Shown: positions 10,210 through 24,554, counted from the first letter of the stretch. The stretch: 64,000 bases of DNA from Pempheris klunzingeri (GCF_042242105.1 NC_092027.1:17405221-17469220); one strand, 5' to 3'. A program made the numbers and translations. The notes: generated by a model not told the origin, from the letters alone.

Positions 10210-13200
10210 TAGCCACACACCAGACCTAACACATACACACACACACAAACCAAGTCTGGAGCAGCATGTGGTCCATCCCGAGAGCAGAGCTCGGCTGATG
10301 GTTGCCAGGATACTGTTGGCCTGGTGATATCGTCCTATATCCAGCTTGCTCACTCACTCAGTTGCTTACAATGAAATCCATCGGTCTTTACTACTTCAGC
10401 AGAAATCAGTCTTCGTATTCACTGCAGGACTCATCCGGCAAACAGAAAAATTCACCAAGAAACAGGACATTTTTACCAACAGCTTCTCACACCTCTCTCT
10501 CTTCTTACCCTCTTTTCCTACGAGTGAATCGCCTCTTCCTTTATCTTTGGCCCTCAGTTTCTTCTCCCCCGTCCTGATTTTGTCCTCCCTGCTTTGTGAA
10601 ACCGTTGCTGCCAGTAAATCCCAGGTTAGTGCGGCTCAGAGCGATGACTGCAGTCCCACAGCGGCGCTGGTTGCCGCTGCTCTTCTAAGACTGATATAAA
10701 CTTCTCTTTCTCCCTCCATCTCTCTGTCTCTCTCTCTCTCTGTATCTCTGTCCACTTCACACTTCTCTTTTTCAACCATCTATTTAAAGGCCCGTGGTTT
10801 TCTCTTTGGTCTGTGTGCTAGACGCTTCTCTTCGTTTTGTTATTTTCAAGCTGCTTGCAGAAGAGGACAATCTGCTGGGTGAGGTTGTCGGTATAAAGAG
10901 CACAAGATAAGTTCATGTTGTTCACATTTCTGTTTTTGCCCTCTGGCTGTGGCTGTATCGCCGTGATGTGTGTCTGTATCTTTTCAGTTCATGAGCAAAC
11001 AGAGACACATCCTTTTCTCTCTTTGTGTTTCTGACGTCAGCATGGGTTCCTCAAAAATATCCCCTGCAGCTCTCCCCTCTGCCTCACTTCTCCATTTCAC
11101 CACTCGGCAGCACTCTCCCAGCTCCTCTGGCCTCGTCTTGTCACAGCACATCTCTGTCATGGTGCCATTCAGTCTCACTGGTGGCCCTAAGGTGCAAACA
11201 AATCTAAGTGGCAGAATGGGAATGGCGATCGGGCTACGCAAACAAACTGGCGTCCATAATGTAGGCTACATTACATAAAAGCCATTGAATGTATCACAGG
11301 AGCCTTGTTTGAACTTCCAGACATGGCATTTTGTGAATTAGGAAGTGTATTTGGTGGCCACTGGTTGCAGTTTTGTCTGACACGCAAACACACACAATGT
11401 TTGCAGTCAGCCAGCATGAAAGTGGAGCAAAGTGCCTCTCTTATGCAACCGCACAGCACACAGCTCTCATCTGTAGTCCGGCAAGAGAAACCAAACCGAG
11501 GGGGGCTCCTCAAGCCTTAATAGAGACACGGATCGGCTCGCACATGGCCGTCTGAAAAGCAAACCTGGTCCAGACTGGAAGCCAAGCGGCAGAGCGAGGC
11601 CTCCCAGCTTCCTTTCAGCTTTTTCTGAAAGATCCCTCCTGTTACAGACCAGGAGCTTCATCACTGTGGATTTACTGAGCGTATGAGCAGCGCTGCTCGT
11701 CTCTGCCAAGTCTAACCTCTATTAACTCACCGATAATACCATCTGAACACCATCCGAGGCTCTTTCTCTCCGCCTCTAACCGCAATGATCTCTCTTTCTG
11801 TCACACACTGGCTGACTGGGTATTCAGTGGCCTGTGAATCAAACCCATTCAGCAGCTGTACTGTACTGTATACAGTGGATGCAGCGACTGTACTCTCCCA
11901 GCTCTCATCTTTCCTCTCTGCCTGTCACTGTTTCCTTATTCCTAAACTATCCACCCCCCCAATCTCTAACTCGCCCATATGGTGTTTCTCTGCCGTGTCC
12001 TTATTCTTCAGCTGTTGTTCTATTTCTTTCTTTTTTTTTTTTGTTCTTTTCTCTGCTTTTTTCCACTCCTCATTTTTCATTCCTACCTTCGCTTGTGTTT
12101 ATCCCTCTGGAACAATTCACTGCATCAACCAGGGCTTGTCAGCTCCACACAGTGGTTACAGCATCAGCACCCACCACCTGACAAAGAGACCGAGAGGAAG
12201 AGAAATTAACATTCACATTCAACATCACGTGTACTGCAGTGACGGGAAAAGCAGGAACTAGAAGTCTTGATTTTGGTTTCAAGAAGCACTGAGTCAACAA
12301 GGACAGAGAAAAGCTGGAACAAAGAAGGAGCCGTAAAGGGCAAATAAACACAAGGGCAAACAATAAAGCAATTATTATGGAATTAGGCTGATGTACTGGT
12401 TTGCCTTTACTGGCCTTTTACATTAGGATATGATTTTACATCACTGGCTTTACATTGAAAATTGATACACAGATTTAAACTGCTACTACATCTAAAAATG
12501 TTGTTAGTCTATAGTTTAAACCTGAAATAAGCTGTAATCACAACATTAGCATATTAGCAACAACACTGACATGTTAGCATACAGTTACCCCATGACACAA
12601 ATAGCAAATAGCAGAGCAACGTTAGCATTCATTTGCCTTTGTGTTTGTGCCGAGCCAATGACTGTAAATCTTAATATTAACTCTCCTTTAATTCTGTTTT
12701 GATCTTTGCTAACCCCTGAGGTTAATATATCCAATAACTTTGTCAGTGATGTGCATTGGTTCCTCAGAGCTTTTTCACACACACAGCTGCCTGCTGTGGC
12801 CGAAAATTAAATGATGTGTGAACAAAACAGTGAAACCCCAATCAAAACAGCAGTTTGCTGTTTTTGGTGGCCAGAAAACTAAAAACAGTGAACTGAAACA
12901 AGCTAAAGAGCTCAAGTCGTGCGATAGCTCCCCGAGAGCTTGTATCTGCAAGTGATCCCGTTCATGTTATATGTAATCATTTGATCTAATGTTATTATGA
13001 ATAAAACAAAGATTATTATGGCCGCTGTAAGTGTCCCATGGTGGTTTAGATAGAATGATAACAACACATAAAAAGACTCCACTGATGGATGATGGTCAGA
13101 AACAAAAGATGTGTAGCTTCAATCCAAAATCATCATTATTGCCCATCCAAAAGCTCATTCAGCCTAATCTAAGAACCTGGAAGGTGCTACTTTCTTTCCC

Positions 13201-14228
13201 ATTTCTGCATTTTGATAACAGACTGAGCTCGTTAAGCTTATCTCATTCATTGTGCGTCTCTCACAGGTCTGACGCCGTCTTACCCGCTGACTGGTGTAAC
13301 TATTAACACTACTGCTGCTGCCCTTGCATCATCGAATCTCATCAGGAGAGAGTGCAGACGGGAGAGAGGCGGGGGCCTTTGAAGAATAGTTGCCAGGGAA
13401 ACACAGCCTCTTATTCTCATGGCAACACACAGTTGGGTTCTGTTCAGTGTTATCAATCAGGTGGATTGGACGGATAGACTACACTCTCCTTAATCTCCAG
13501 AGTGTGTGGGACACCAAAGCATTGACTTTCCTACTTGTGGGGGTTGTAAACTACACCGTCCACTTCTGGAATTACATGTCCTCTACCTTACACAGGGACC
13601 TTTTTTTTTTGACTGTGTGTTCCCTTCAAGTAAATCGACTGATGCTTATTGATCTCTCCTCTCAGTGAAAGAGCAAAGGTCAAGTCCTGCACAGGATGCA
13701 GAGGTCAGGCGAGGTGACAACTTGAACTAAGACGTTGAGGTAATACTTGTGGAACGACTTATGGTAAAGTGAGATTGCTCTTTCAACCGGACTCCGGCTT
13801 TGCCTTTTAGGCTCCATGAATCTGTACCTAAACTGAGTCTTGCATGTTGTTTAAGAAACCAGCTCTCTGCAGTTCACTCCAGCTTCAGGGCCCCGTCCAC
13901 ACTTTTTGATGGATTACTATTTTCAATTCTGCTAATTAGTTGAGTGCTTTAGTCCATGTCACCTGTTTGCTTTCTCAGCAATGCTTAAAGTGATCCATAC
14001 AGAAATGTCCATTTTCATGTCGACTTACTCTACAGCATGTGGGATACATCAGCATGGAGTTTGATCAGATTTAGTCTCAAACACATTTAAACTTTGATTC
14101 TGCTGTTCAATCAAAACAGGATGGTTAGTACTATAGTAGGAGGTGTTTATGATACATGTGATGGTTTAATGCGCGATACATTGACAAATTTAGATGGGTG
14201 ACAAATGAAAGGAAGCACCATGAGGTGT
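8402..14228. other. cyria 5' region, no gene recognised
   Basis: No open frame here shows a protein family signature. The stretch holds (TG)n at 10179-10203, a TATATATAT tract near 9383, CT-rich sequence at about 10690-10760 and a T run near 12029-12042. Because exon form B has a splice acceptor, the 5' noncoding exon(s) and promoter of cyria must lie here or further right. I cannot place them from sequence alone. Confidence 0.5.
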
Positions 14229-14232
14229 CTCA

Positions 14233-14408
14233 GTAAGGGGGTGCTCCTGTGGCTCAGGGGCTGAGAGCATGGACCGCAAAATCCCTGGTTTGAATTTGGC
14301 CTGGGACCCCTTTTCCTGTCATCTCTACAGTCGACCTGGTCCACCACAAGGCTCCAGACCAGACTTGAAACTTCACTCATAACTTTGGAGCAGAGCAAAA
14401 AAAAAATC
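14233..14408 (+). mobile_element. tRNA-derived SINE
   Basis: An internal pol III promoter is visible: an A-box-like TGGCTCAGGGG at 14250-14260 and a B-box-like GGTTTGAATT at 14287-14296, spaced as in tRNA. It is followed by a tRNA-unrelated body (GGCCTGGGACCCCTTTTCCT...CATCTCTAC) and an A run at 14399-14406. The head reads GTGCTCCTGTGGCTCAGGGG, typical of fish SINEs. It is a dead insertion, not a tRNA gene: the acceptor stem does not close. Confidence 0.75.
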
Positions 14409-16633
14409 CAAATCAATTCCCATCACACACTCTAAATTACTTCCTGTCTCTGTTACCACATGACCAAAATTATATACTTCATGCTATGGTTATGTGGTAA
14501 CAGCTAAACCATTTCCATGACTATTAGCAACTCAATCTGTGGATGAAGGCCACAATGTGTGGTCGAAAGCTTCAGAGGATTTAGATTTTTTTGTTTGGCC
14601 GATCATCTTCAGTGCTGCTTTGCAAAGATTCTCCAAGTCTGTGGAGTGTTAGTGGAGGGACGAACATGCTTCTTCTGGAAACATTCCCTCATTTGCTGTT
14701 TTGATGATGGGAGATGAGAGTGCAGTCTGACACATCACTCTACAAATCTACTCTAAATCTCCCATTGATGTTCAGCTGATCAAAGATCTGGTGGCTGTTA
14801 AGGTCAAAGCATAGGATTTTTTGTCATTGAGTGCCCTGCATGGTAGCACATGAATTTGCTGTTGAAAATAATTCTGGTAGGTTTTTTTCCTTTAATGGTC
14901 CCATATTCTGATCAGTTTCAAGTTCAAACTTGTATTTGGAGGTCCTACTAAAACAGGTTTACATTATTTTTCTCATAACATGGCCGCTGCTGTTTTCAGC
15001 CTCTTTCTACACACTTCATTTTAGAAGAACACAACAATCTGCGTACTTTGCTCACGCCTTCAACATCTTCGTGTTATGGGGAGTTGGCGTTAGTGAGGAA
15101 AGAACAATGGCAGACAGCGAGGTGGATTCAGGAGGTTTTCAGTGAGTGGGGACAGTCAGCCTGCTTAAGGGCTGGATGAGGCATAGACTGTGTATAAGAA
15201 GTGGGCGTAACCACCGTTTCATGTCACCCAAGGCCTCGAGTTTCACTTTGCAGGCATCGCCATCTTGGTTTTTTTGGAACCAGAAGTGACGTTTGCACTG
15301 AAAAGTGCATTTAGCCAAAAATGAGACCTTTAATTTGTTACTTATCTGTGTGAATGCTTGTTTGAAATATTGAAAGTCAAAACTAATCAATCAGATTCCT
15401 GGAAGACTTTGATATTGGCGCTGCCACTTAATGAGCCCCATCATGAATCAGTGTCACACTAATCAAATATCAGACTACTCTGTAGTCTCCAGAGAGCAGA
15501 CACTGAGAGAGAGGTCTAGCCAACCAGAGAGAGAGAGTCTTTAAATATAGTTGCTTTTTCAGCAATTTCAGAGCTGATAAGTATTCAGAAAGAGGTGGTG
15601 AGAAAGTCTGAGGGTCTGAGGGAGAGATCACAAAGTCATTGTTTGCAGACATCTGTCTGTTTTGTTGAGAGTCCGTGGTACTCAGCTCATGTTAGTTCTG
15701 CTCACTGAACAGGTTCTTCTTGAAAAAAAAAATCCCACTGATGATTATTCCTATTCTCGCTGCCTCTCCATCTCTTTCACTCTTTCTCAACCTTTCGCCA
15801 ACTCTCTCGGCACACCCCTCCCTCCGCCCCCTGTTCACCCCAAGCCCCTCTTTTATGGTGCTATCCATTCACTCATCTCATCTCACCGCACAGCCTTTTG
15901 ACCTCTTCCTCTGTTCGTGTGCCTTTTATATCCTCCCTCTCTCCTTCCCTTCTTTGTTCTCAGCATATTCTCCCTAAAGGTAGGAGACAAGTGCAGGAGG
16001 CCGCGCTTAAACCATGTGCGTGTTTTGAGAGAAAGGAGGGAAAAACAGGAGGCTGCAGAGTGAACTAAACACCCACCTCAACTCAGTTAGTCCTCTGTTT
16101 TGTGTTTGAGCACTCTGTCTGTACTGTCTGTGCTTTGTTTCATACTGTGCATACTGTCATGCTGATGCAGGTGGTGGGGTGGGAGGAAAATGGGTGATGA
16201 TCAAATACTGGAGGTCAGTTTTGTAGGAGGAGAGATGAGAGAAATGAGAAGGACAGGACAGAAAAGGCTTGGAGGAAAGGAAAGGAAAGGAAAGATGCAT
16301 TGACAAAGAACTACTTTCAGGAGTATGATGGGAGGTGGCGGTGTCAGACCCAGCTAGACCGTCGCTCAAGATTGACCGCCGATGGAATGCTACAGCCAAT
16401 TTGCCTCAGGCCAGCATGCACACACACACACACACACAATTATAGATACTTCCGTCCCTCGCTGAGGTGAGGAGGGAAGGACAATAAAAGGGGAGAACAA
16501 GAGCTGAACGTGAGAACGAAGGATGGAGCGCCAGAGAGCAAAAGAGAGATGGAAATGGAAGGAGGAGGGCATGATTCTTCAGCATCACCCCTCCCCCTTC
16601 TCCCTCACTCACTCTCACTCTCTCTCTCTTTCT

Positions 16634-16675
<42 letters not shown>

Positions 16676-17965
16676 CTGAGTGTGAGTCCAGCGCAGCGCA
16701 TGGTGCCTCATGAAAGGGCGATTGCAAATGAGCATTGTGATTCTGTGCTGCGAGGCTGACAAAGAAAAAGGGGAGGATAGAGGAACAGAAGAACTGACAG
16801 AGAGAGAGAGGGCACGGCATGTTTAAGCTGTACTCAAATCCATTTTCATTGTGTAACATGCTTCAGTGTGATCATTTTTTCGATTGAAATAAAGAACTGG
16901 GGCAGCAACTGAGGGATTTCATGGCTTATTTGCACAGAGTGCATAAAAACGAGCTCTAATGTCTCTATTGTGTATTTATGCAGCTTTATATGCATTAAGT
17001 TGGCTATATTTGCTACATGCAGTATCGTGTTTGTCAAAGTCTCTAACATGCGAGATTCTTGGTAATGTAATTCACTTTCACTGCTCTGTTTTTTTCATTT
17101 CTCTATCACAGAGATTAATAAAGGCCTTATATTTAATGTAGCCATTAATATTTGAGTATCATAATTCTGCTCAGGGGCGTTTTGAACCTTGAGACTTGGA
17201 AAAATTTCAGTTTGAAGAGCAGTTTCCTTTCTGAGCTTTGGCTGTGAGCGGATGGAAACGTGCACAGTAAGCTCTTGTTGTCTTTATTTGGGATGTGGGA
17301 TGCCAATTAGTTGCTATCAAAGAGAACCGTCATAGGCTCCAAGGGGTCTACATGGACACGGGCTCTTGATGCGTTATACATGCATGCATATGTGTGTGTT
17401 ATTGTCCCCCCCCCCCATTTCCTTGTCCTTCCCCGACCTCCTGCTATCTGTAAACAAAGACAGAGGCGATATGTGTCTGTATAGCCAGCCACTCTTTGTC
17501 CCTGATGGACTGCTTACACACTGCTTTATGTAGGTCAGGACAGTGAGCGTGTGAGTGTGTGTGTGTTTTACATATGACGTTAATTTCATTTGGATGAAAA
17601 ATAAATCTAATTGAGTTCAACTGGAGTTGAATTCTATTGTATGTGGGATGTGTAGCTGCGTGTACATACAGTATGTTTGTGTATGCTTATTCACCTGAAA
17701 TTGAACTGAATTTCATTGAGCTTGTGTGTGTCTGTGTGTGAGAGAGAGAAAGAGAGAGAGAACGAGAGAGAGAGCATAAAACAGAGCGTGAGCGACAAGG
17801 ACTACTATAAAACAGTACATAAAGGCAGTTTGAACTCAACTCCCTGGTGTCTCGCTGTCTCGTGATTCTCCTCTCTCCTTCAACTCTCCTTCACTCTTTC
17901 AGTTCATTCACTGTCTGTCCGTCAGCCTGTCTTTTTGTCTGTCCTCTTCCCTGTTTCTGACACTG
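14409..17965. other. noncoding region with simple repeats
   Basis: No gene is recognised. It contains (AC)n at 16419-16438, a CT then (CA)n block at 16609-16673, (GGAAA)n near 16275-16294, a C run near 17407-17416 and GA-rich sequence near 17740-17774. A dispersed repeat starts at 15183. Confidence 0.5.
15183..15305 (+). repeat. dispersed repeat beginning CATAGACTGTGTATAAGAAG
   Basis: The opening matches 44221-44243 (CATAGACTGTATACAAGAAG) closely, and both continue with GTGG. After that, the two copies diverge. A phrase of this kind is common in fish genomes. No coding capacity and no clear termini. Confidence 0.5.

Positions 17966-18020
<55 letters not shown>
17966..18020 (+). repeat. (TC)n microsatellite
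   Basis: About 55 bases of TC repeat with two TTT interruptions, next to the T run that is the tail of the SINE at 18043-18200. Confidence 0.9.
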
Positions 18021-18042
18021 ACTTAGTCCCTTTACATTTTTG

Positions 18043-18200
18043 ACTTTTTTTTTTTTTTTTACCTTAATTGAACAGTAGCAAACATAGACAGAAGACATGG
18101 CATAAAAGAGAAGGGGATGAGATGCAACAATTCTGCAGCCAGGATCAAACCAGGAGCATTGTGATATGTGCCTAAAGCACCAAGCCACCCTTATATACAT
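18043..18200 (-). mobile_element. tRNA-derived SINE, minus orientation
   Basis: On the minus strand an A-box-like region (GGCTTGGTGCTTTAGG, 18171-18186) and a B-box (GGTTTGATCCTGG, 18139-18151) are followed by a body with GCATCTCATCCCCTTCTC and an A tail, seen as the T run 18044-18060. It is the same broad class as 14233-14408 but in opposite orientation and with a longer tail. Confidence 0.75.
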
Positions 18201-18264
18201 AATACTTGCATATTATTGGCTGGTTTTGATTTGTGGTTTAATACACACTGAAATAATGACCCAC

Positions 18265-18316
18265 TAAATTTCCTAAACTTCTCCTGGGATCAATAAAGTA
18301 TCTATCTCTATCTAAA
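18265..18316 (+). mobile_element. L2-type retroelement 3' tail
   Basis: The sequence CTCCTGGGATCAATAAAGTA followed by TCTATCTCTATCT is the usual 3' end of fish L2-like LINEs and the SINEs that borrow their tails. Only the terminal piece remains. Confidence 0.65.
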
Positions 18317-21300
18317 AAGAAACTAAAAGAATTTGAAATGCATACTTGTGGTGCTGCTGCACACTTGTAGCCTGCACAGAATGGAAATAGTGAATAGTAA
18401 GAACAGTCAAAAAGCTGCAGAGCAACCGTGGAAACAATTAGAGTTTCAAATCTTTACAAAAACATTTTGTTTTCTCTTGCATAATTCCATAAAGTAGTCT
18501 CATTCCAGGCAACAATTGCATTCAGTTTGATGCTCACTAACGGCTGTTTCCCTCGTTGGAGAAACAACAGACCCAAACAGAGCTGTGGAGGTAGGATGTG
18601 ACATCATCAACCTGCGCCAGAGCCAGAAAAATGGTGACGGAGAAATGGCCACAAAATGGCAGGCTGTTAATCAGTAACCCTTAAATCGGCCTAGTTCTTA
18701 AGTGTGAAAGACGTTAAGTTATCTGCTCCTTGCAACCAGTATTGCTGCTTCCATGTTGACTGAAAATGACAACAGAAAACAGCTGACATGAGCAAGCTAA
18801 AAACTAAAGACAAAGTCAATGTCAGAGTTAAAAAAGTAAAATACTAAACGACTGGTAAGTCTGATTATCAGGCTCACAGTACAGTCGAGTTTAGTATATT
18901 AACAGCAAAATCATTAAATTGCAGAAACGTGTACTTTGTACACACTGTATACTATTACTATGTAGTGTGGAAGTGGGACACAGCTGCAGCACATGACCTC
19001 AGAGAATGAATGAATGGGATGACCTCTGACCTCAGCGTGACCTAGAATCTATATTAAGATCAGTGCGTCGAAGTCGTCCACCCACTACCTATTGGGAAGA
19101 GCCGGCGTGTCCTTGACGGAGGCGATGCTCAATCACACTGTGCTGCAGTGTGTCTCACATGGCAGAGGATGCAGTGTTACACTACTCCCTGTCCCACTGG
19201 GAGGGGCAGAATAGCAGCAGCAGCTCTCAAATATAGGAAATTGGCTGAGTTGCGAGGTACGGGCTCAAGCTGACGCAGAGAAAAAAATAATTGATGGAAC
19301 AGGATAAGATAAACTGAAAATGAAACAAAAGCGATTTGAGATGTGTTGGTGGATCCCTGGTGTGAAAGTTTGAGATTTTGGCTGTTTTTTGTGTTTTTTT
19401 AATTTTAAGTGTTTTATTTTCACGTTACGTTCCTGTGCTCTCTTTGCCGTTTGATGTACAAGAACGATATATACAGTAAATAAATCCTCACTGACTCAAG
19501 CTGCTCTAATTAGTGAGCGCGCGCGTGTGTGTGTGTGTGTGTGTGTGTTCATGTGCACAGAAAGGGAGAAAGATAGAGAGCATTTATGTGTGTAGTCTCA
19601 TAAGCCTGATCAAACATTGAACACAAGCATAGTTGCCAGCATCCCAGTGTGCTCACGGCTAATCTGGCATACACACATGTGAACTCACACACACACACGG
19701 GCACAGATAGCAACTTACAAAGACATACAGTGATCATACTGAAATGAGAACCGACCCTTGGTTCCTGCTGCCACACCTGTCAAGCTAGGCGTTCTTTTAT
19801 AGCATATCATTCAAACTTTTTTGTACATTTTTGAAACTATGGGTCCTTGATTTCACACAAAGATAGACAAAAGTTGGGTTTTCAGTTTTTGCTGCCAACA
19901 TCCATTTTGCAGGCCAGAATGACAATTGTTGATAGCATATTTTATTGTATTATGGTGACATGAATTGATTGAATTCTCAGATGTATGACTTGAGGTAAAG
20001 CAGCGTTAAAGGGTCTTAAATATGCTCTTGATGGCCACATTGATGGTATCAGACTAAATTATGAGCTAGACTTATATGATCCAGCAAAACAGTCAGCATC
20101 CATGAAGAAGACAAGAAAATAAAGGAGCGGCATTGTACTGCAGAGTAAAGCTTTAGCCCTATGGGTTACATACAGAACAGTATGATAGTGAGAAAAATTA
20201 CAACAACTAGCACAGATGATATGGTGGTTATAGCTGTGCTTTATTGGCAGCATTTTCAAAAAATATGTCTAATTTTTTATGTAACAAACCAAGAGGCTTT
20301 GAAGATGAGGACTAATTGCTGTGTTTGGCAAACGTAATGCTATCTTGGGTAATGTTGGCTGCGGTTGCTGGAGTGGAAACGTCCCCAAATCCAATTAAGA
20401 GCTGCTAACGTTTAGCCTAAAGTCTGATATAGCGTCATTCAGGACTCCCAAACTGTAGGTAAACACCACACAGTGGATATCCCAGTCCTGAAGGTGCTTT
20501 TCTGACATAACCTGGAACCAAAACACTGGTTTTTGTTAATGAAAAGCTGCCAGCTCTCCCGCAACCCTGACGGATAAGCGGTATAGACAATGGATGGATG
20601 GATGGATGGATAGTTGAGCGAACATGCTACCGCTTGTAGTTTATGTTAGCAGATAAACACTTGATGTCATTCATTCCTCACACTTTCTATGTTGTGCTTT
20701 TGGTTTAGGAAAGGCATAAAAATGACACCATCCTCCAAACTCTTTGGATACCAAGTATTGATCTTACTACAGCTTCACAGACCTGATGTGTCTGGTTACG
20801 GCGGCTGTGATTTCAGGGTGTTAGCGAGAAAAGATTTAGCAGACAAGACACACACACTGCAGACACTAAAGGAACTAAATGTCATAGAATCATCCCAGAC
20901 AGTCTAACGCGTTAAGTGTATCTACCTCGAGTCTCAACAAGCAAACATTTGCCTATATTGTCCAACAAAACTTATTAAAAGAGCACGGGCCTTGATTGAG
21001 ATACCATCGCAAAGTAGATAATTTGCCTCTTTAGTTATTACACACTAATTGCAACACTGGCTGGCTTCCTCTCCCTCACTCTGCTCTCCTCAGCCTGTCG
21101 GCCTGGATTGGCTTCACCTGCTCACTGAGTTGGGTTTAGGGATATTGATCTTAAATATGACTGGAGGGCAGGCGTTTGGGCTGTTCATTGACGTTAGTGG
21201 ACAGAAATTGATCTGATCACCGGACAACAGGCCACGATACTGTAGGAAGTCCTCAAAGAGCAGATCTGAAGTAATCTGATTACATCCAGAAATTCACCAT

Positions 21301-21954
21301 CTCCTCTTTTATCGGCATAGAAAGAGAGAGTTAGACAAGCCAAGTCATGTCTGATTGAAGAAGACTCTCAGAGCAGGAGAGGATTCACTGTGGCCCCTCT
21401 CTGCGTCTTACTGGATGTAATATCACACATTTCAAACAGGGTTTCAGCAGGACACCCCTGTCGAGGATGATAACAGAGCTTAATAAGACTTTTCAGCAGT
21501 CTCCACAAGTGCCACCCAACATTGAGAGTTAAGTAATATGATCTAAGAGTTATCAGATCTTGGCTCCCTTGTCACGATGAATTAAATCTCACCGTCTTCT
21601 AAATCTATTTCCTCTCTGATTCAGAGGGTTACTTCATAGTTGTGTGTTAAATTAAAAGATCCCTCATTTAGAAGCTTGTTAGCAAAGTTTTGTAATCAAG
21701 AGTTGACTCTTTCATCTCATTTCTCTAATACAAAAAAAGTGGAATGGATAATTAGAGAAGTTAGTTTTGTGTTAAATCACCTTTTACTTGAACCTAGTGT
21801 TTGATATTCATCTTTAGAGAATCCTTGTTCCTCTTTGTTTCGAGATACCGACACTTGAAGAAAATTCCTGAAACGGGTGACGGAGCGTTGTGAAACCTGA
21901 AGTGACTTTACCGCACCAAGCAAAACTATTCCTACTATTTGTGTGAAAGCAATA
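18317..21954. other. noncoding region
   Basis: No gene is recognised. It has (GC)3(GT)n at 19517-19548 and a retroelement-like tail at 20556-20612. From about 21190 to 21780 the sequence is complex, repeat-free and rich in TAAT/ATTA and GATTACAT-type words, so it is a possible conserved noncoding element. That is only a visual impression. Confidence 0.4.
20556..20612 (+). mobile_element. retroelement tail with (TGGA)n
   Basis: The phrase CTCCCGCAACCCTGACGGAT followed by AAGCGGTATAGACAATGGATGGATGG is the familiar 3' end of a fish retroelement whose tail expands as TGGA. Only the end is present. Confidence 0.6.
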
Positions 21955-22550
21955 GGTTGACATTTTGGACACATGCCTTCTCGCTGAGAGTTTGATGAGA
22001 AGAAAGATGCCATTGTCACATCTGTATAGTGAATATGAAGCTATAGACAGCAGCTGGTTAGCATAGAGACTGGAGGTTGGGGAAACAGTTAGTCTGGCTG
22101 TGTTTAAATAGTACAAAAAACTACCAGCACCTTGAAAGCTCTCTAATTAACACATTACATCTTGTTTGTTTATCTTGCACAAAAAAGTGAGTCTGGCCCT
22201 CACCATGAGGTTACCAGGCAACCAGTGGAGATTCAGGAAGTTATTGTTCCTAACACAGATATAGTTGCTCTGAGACCACAGCTTGTTGATTTTACACTTA
22301 CTTTTCTGTACAGATGAACATTATAACATATTGATTAGTGAGCTTTAGAGGTGATGGTAGTCAGATTTAGCTCACTTTGGACAGAGCCAGGCTGGCTGTT
22401 TCCCCCTCTTTCTGGTTTATGTATGAAGCTAAGCTAACTGGCTGCTGACTTAAACCTTATGTTTAATGGACAGATATGAGGGTGGAATTGATTTTTTCAT
22501 CTAACTCTTAGCAAGAAAGTGGTTAAGCGTATTTCAAAAAACGTCGCACC
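21955..22550. mobile_element. fold-back element copy 2, the most complete (palindromic arms)
   Basis: The left arm (about 21955-22195) has GTTGACATTTTGGACACATG, CTGAGAGTTTGATGAGAAG, GCTGGTTAGCATAGAGACTG, GGGGAAACAGTTAGTCTGGC and CACCTTGAAAGCTCTCTAAT. The reverse complement of the right arm (about 22310-22545) has GCTAAGAGTTAGATGAAAAA, GCAGCCAGTTAGCTTAGCTT, GGGGGAAACAGCCAGCCTGG and ATCACCTCTAAAGCTCACTA in the same order. The two arms therefore face each other around a centre at about 22200-22300. No ORF is present: a non-autonomous palindromic element. Confidence 0.7.
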
Positions 22551-24554
22551 ATTGAGCGAAACCTTAGATTTCAGGACGAAATAGCTACATCCCCAATTTC
22601 TCTTTTCCCTGCTGCTCTCTGACCCAAGTAGTATATACAGAGTAAACTTCTATATAACCCTCTGCATGCTATATCCAGACCCTCTCTCATTCCCCTTTAA
22701 CAGGATCATCTTCGCTCTGAGGGAGTAATCCCTGATTCCTGACAATACGGGTTTAAAAACCAAAAGATTACCAGGTGGAGAAGTATCAAATCTCAGATTG
22801 TGAAACAATCTCAGCCCTGGCTATAATAGCAGCAGTGAAAACAAAAGGCACATCAACAGCGAGCATGAAAGCTCAAGTGACAGATGTTTGAATGGCAGAT
22901 GTTACTGCTGGACAGATGGGTCGGCCAGACAACAAGATTAGGAGTGTTTTGGTAAAACGTGGATTGTCAGGCATTTTTTTAGGAAATCGGGTGAGCTGTG
23001 TAGACAAACATATGGGTGAATGGTGTATTTTAATCAAAGGATTGGATGCAACATGGTTGTTCATCCACTTGTTCCTGATATCGTAATACGTCACGGGAGT
23101 CTGTGTGATCAGATTTTCTAAGTAAAAAAAGAGCAATAATCCAACTTCGAATCATTGTTGCTCTTTTGATGTGGGCAAGTACAGGATGTTCAAGGATGGG
23201 CTTGGTTTTGAAAAAACCAAAATCATTCACAAAATGAAATTATGACACGGCCACATTTGCAAGTAAAAGCTGTAGAAACAGATCTGAAACGATGCAGGTA
23301 GCAGGAAATACTCTTCTGTCGTTAGCTCTGATTTTGACCTGACACTTCAGGCTTTAAAATGCTCTTTCAAGTTGTCCTATTAGCATCCATTCACTGTCAA
23401 AATGTTTTTACAAAACACTTTTTGAGGCGTGAACCATGACACTTTGGAGTAGCTGCGCACATTTCCGTGTCATTGTGCGTGTCACTGATCTGCCGTATTC
23501 GTAGGCTGTCAGTCAGGGTTATGCTGCGACCTCAGCCGTGTCTGGTTCAGTGAGGGCTGGAGGAGATCATTACACCTGATGGGCTGTGTTGACAGTGCTT
23601 CGGAGGTGACGAAGCAAACAAGACGAGCTTTACCCCCTTTTCCTCTTGCTCTGAGTTTTTTCACTCATCCTAACCTTACATACCCCCACGGTCTATTCAC
23701 AACATGTAATAACCGACATGCTGGAGCCATAAGATTACACACTTCTGTGGTGTGGGATACATGTCATCATGGGAAACGTTATGTAGCCATGAACTTTGGG
23801 TAATTGCAGTGATAACATGAATGTCTGGCTCAAATAACAGTGCATATTGTAGAGAGAAAAGGTTGAAATCCGTGACGTGATGTGCATTAAGAGAAATATG
23901 AAGAGAGCCTCCTACACCGTGACACCCCAACCCCCATTCCTGTCTTCCGCCTTGTCAAACCTGATAATCCTGACACAAGCTAAGGCAACCTAATAAGATA
24001 GTGCACCTCACATGGACAGAGGAAATGGGACATTGTGAGACACACAGAGCACTAATCCTCTGCAAGACAGCGGGACAGAATGATTGTACAGCGCTGGAAG
24101 ACACGGACACATGCTGTCAACACCATTTTACTGTGGGCATTTTCACAAGATGAGGGCGAAAGAAGTGACAGAATGTACCGAGGTGGTGAGGACTGATTGG
24201 AGAGGCTTGGAAGGAAGGAAATATTGAGAGCAGGGACCAATTAACAAGCTAATGATGGAGCGAGAGAGAGAGAGAGAGAGAGAGAGAGGTGCACAGAGAG
24301 AATGCACAAGGAGGAATACTAACAGAGAAAGGGGCGGGTGGGGGTGTGAGACAAAGAGTGACAGAGAAGGAGCGAGGAGAGAGGAGGAAATGCAGACGGG
24401 CATGTTTCTATGGGCGCTCAGGAAAGATTTGGGGTGAGGGAATCTTGCATCATCACGGCAGGCCAATGAAAAGGCTCGGTTAAAATGTTCAAAGGGAGTG
24501 TCCTAGCAACAGCGGAGTAAATACCATAGCAGCCACCATTCCATCTTAGACCGA

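Noticed and set aside
14233..14310. tRNA-like sequence with A and B boxes
   Set aside because: The cloverleaf does not close, and the sequence continues into a SINE body with an A tail, so it is a SINE head, not a tRNA gene.
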